In this document: positions 6,469 to 7,842 of the stretch, piece after piece
Position numbering within the stretch: the first letter of the stretch is position 1
How the letters are laid out: each line of letters begins with the position of its first letter
Assembly (NCBI GenBank): GCA_026786335.1
Contig: JAJAYG010000297.1
Location: 1 to 7,842, forward strand
DNA length: 7,842 bases
Origin: Chitinophagales bacterium
GTDB lineage: Bacteria; Bacteroidota; Bacteroidia; Chitinophagales; UBA10324
Direction of reading: 5' to 3'
Position numbers and translations under genes: made by a program
The notes under the pieces: model-generated
What the model was told of the DNA's origin: nothing
Database searches by the model: none
Seen by the model: only the letters and a program-made list of their open reading frames with translations

Positions 6469-7842
6469 CAGGATAGACTGGTAAGCGCAAGGTACATTCT
6501 TTTATTACTTTTTATAATAGCGCTGTTTTCTTCATGCGGCAGCACCAAATATCTTGGTGCAGGTGAGTTGCTGTTTAATGGTAACATTATAAATGTAAAA
6601 TCTTCTGGGGGTGGTTTAAAAAAGATAAGAGATAACATTGATCAAAGTCTTACGCTCGAAAGCAAACTTGCTACACTTGCAAAGCAGCAACCGAATAAAA
6701 AAGCGCTTTCAATTATTCCATTTAAGTTGTGGATTTACAATAGATTTTATACTGAAAATGATAGCGGCTTTAAACATTGGATGATTACAAAAGTGGGCGA
6801 GCCTCCTGTTATTTTTGACAGCACGCTGCTGCGCACATCATCTGCTCTCATTAGTAATTACCTGCAAACAAAGGGATATCTTTTCCCTGAAGTAACTTAT
6901 AGTTACAAGGTAAAAAGAAAAAGAGCAACTGCAAAATATTTTGTAGTAACTGGGCCGCTTTATACAATTGATTCGGTTTTTTTTCCAACCGATAGTTCGC
7001 TTCTGGCATGGATTGTACGGGGAAGCATGGATAAAACTTTACTTAAGAAAGGTAATGCATTTGATGCCGATATGCTTGGGAAAGAACAAGCAAGGGTGCA
7101 ACGTAATTTTCAAAACACTGGTTATATTTATTTCAGAAAAGAGTTTATACACTTTTATGCTGATACAACTATTGGTGATCACAGCGTAGATGTGTATGTT
7201 AAAGTTGATCAAGCGGATTCTTTGCCTGAACAACAGATATATACCATAAAAAATATTTACGTCTACTCAAATTTTAATCCGCAGAATGAATCTAAAGAAA
7301 TCAAGTATGATACAATTTATTATGATGGAATTTATTTTCTTTCCACGAAAAATTTCCTGGACCCTGATGTTTTGGCCACAGCAGTTTTTCTTTCAAAAGA
7401 TCAAAGGTATTCGAGAGGCAATTATGAATGCACACTCCACAGGATTTCTGACCTTGGTGTTTATAAGTTTGCGAACGTAAGGTTTGTTAAAGCAGATACT
7501 AACGGAGTGCATAATTTTCTCAATTGTAACATGTATCTGCAGCCGTCGAAGAAACATACCATTGGAGGTTCAGTTGATGTAGGTAATGTGGAAAGCAATT
7601 TTGCAAGTGGAATAAAATTAAGTTTTGGCAGTAAGAATGTAAACAACCGTGCAAACAGAATTGATGTTAGCGCAACAGCCGGCGTTCAGATTCCTGTATT
7701 TAATGCCGACAGTCTATTCTACAGTTTTAATTTACAGTTGAATTATTCAATTCCAAAATTTGCATTCCCTTTTATTCACCCACATATTTCTTGTTACAAT
7801 AATCCCGTAACAAAAATTTCATTAAGTACAAGTTTCTGTAAC
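6466..7842 (+). CDS. tamL: TamL, lipoprotein-type TamA/BamA-family outer-membrane assembly protein (5' part)
   Basis: The frame runs open for 459 codons to the window edge; relatives have about 750-850 residues. Residues 1-23 are a lipoprotein signal: Arg4 and Arg9, hydrophobic YILLLLFIIALF, then lipobox FSSC with Cys24 as the lipidated residue. POTRA-like segments follow at about 124-165 (NYLQTKGYLFPEVTYSYKV), 166-247 (YTIDSVFF... to DVYVKV) and 259-342 (YTIKNIYV... RYSRGNYECTLHRISDLGVYKFANVRF). The Omp85 barrel starts near 352 (LQPSKKHTIGGSVDVGN) and is cut by the window end. TamL replaces TamA in Bacteroidota and works with the inner-membrane protein TamB in outer-membrane biogenesis. An in-frame ATG nine codons upstream (6439) would weaken the signal peptide. 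An RNA methyltransferase gene beside it, head to head, is, from memory, a common bacteroidete arrangement. Confidence 0.88.
   Translation, partial: MQDRLVSARYILLLLFIIALFSSCGSTKYLGAGELLFNGNIINVKSSGGGLKKIRDNIDQSLTLESKLATLAKQQPNKKALSIIPFKLWIYNRFYTENDSGFKHWMITKVGEPPVIFDSTLLRTSSALISNYLQTKGYLFPEVTYSYKVKRKRATAKYFVVTGPLYTIDSVFFPTDSSLLAWIVRGSMDKTLLKKGNAFDADMLGKEQARVQRNFQNTGYIYFRKEFIHFYADTTIGDHSVDVYVKVDQADSLPEQQIYTIKNIYVYSNFNPQNESKEIKYDTIYYDGIYFLSTKNFLDPDVLATAVFLSKDQRYSRGNYECTLHRISDLGVYKFANVRFVKADTNGVHNFLNCNMYLQPSKKHTIGGSVDVGNVESNFASGIKLSFGSKNVNNRANRIDVSATAGVQIPVFNADSLFYSFNLQLNYSIPKFAFPFIHPHISCYNNPVTKISLSTSFCN

Noticed and set aside
6468..6638. Earlier ATG at 6638 for the RNA methyltransferase, adding 57 residues
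   Set aside because: The added residues do not resemble the family N-terminus and are antisense to the tamL signal peptide; the family's usual start pattern begins at 6467.
6968..7646. Small open frames on both strands inside tamL
   Set aside because: The tamL frame is continuous from lipobox through POTRA segments to barrel; the others are out-of-frame shadows.

Overview
The window comes from a low-GC Bacteroidota genome, most likely a Sphingobacteriales- or Chitinophagales-like member. The evidence is a lipoprotein-type TamA homologue (TamL) with a lipobox, several TAnnTTTG promoter -7 boxes of the Bacteroidota sigma factor close to start codons, few Shine-Dalgarno sequences, and typical bacteroidete protein variants. 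Two conserved housekeeping blocks surround a decayed accessory stretch.

Left block (1-1268, + strand): the last 12 codons of an upstream gene (probably tsaE) and a complete alanine dehydrogenase gene, ald.

Accessory stretch (about 1286-3918): an imperfect inverted repeat that looks like a small non-autonomous element; a short DUF433 antitoxin-like gene with no toxin partner; a PIN-family toxin-antitoxin pair on the minus strand whose toxin carries a 1-nt frameshift, the pair lying between two copies of a 49-nt hairpin-forming direct repeat; an unrecognised two-helix membrane protein; a 7-nt tandem repeat; and an HEPN/MNT gene pair in which each gene has a single in-frame TAA. Just beyond the HEPN/MNT pair is a frameshifted second copy of the 3' end of pyrG.

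Right block (3956-7842): intact CTP synthase pyrG (minus), a TrmH/SpoU-family RNA methyltransferase (minus), and, head to head with it and sharing a CATG start, the 5' 459 codons of tamL (+), which runs off the window.

The most striking arrangement is at 3120-4060. Intact pyrG is followed on the same strand by HEPN, then MNT, then a divergent copy of the pyrG C-terminus in the same orientation. This is what is expected when a cassette enters the 3' end of a gene, supplies a replacement end and displaces the original one. The housekeeping genes read cleanly, while most accessory genes are broken, so the ald-pyrG interval looks like a landing site for toxin-antitoxin cassettes that later decay.
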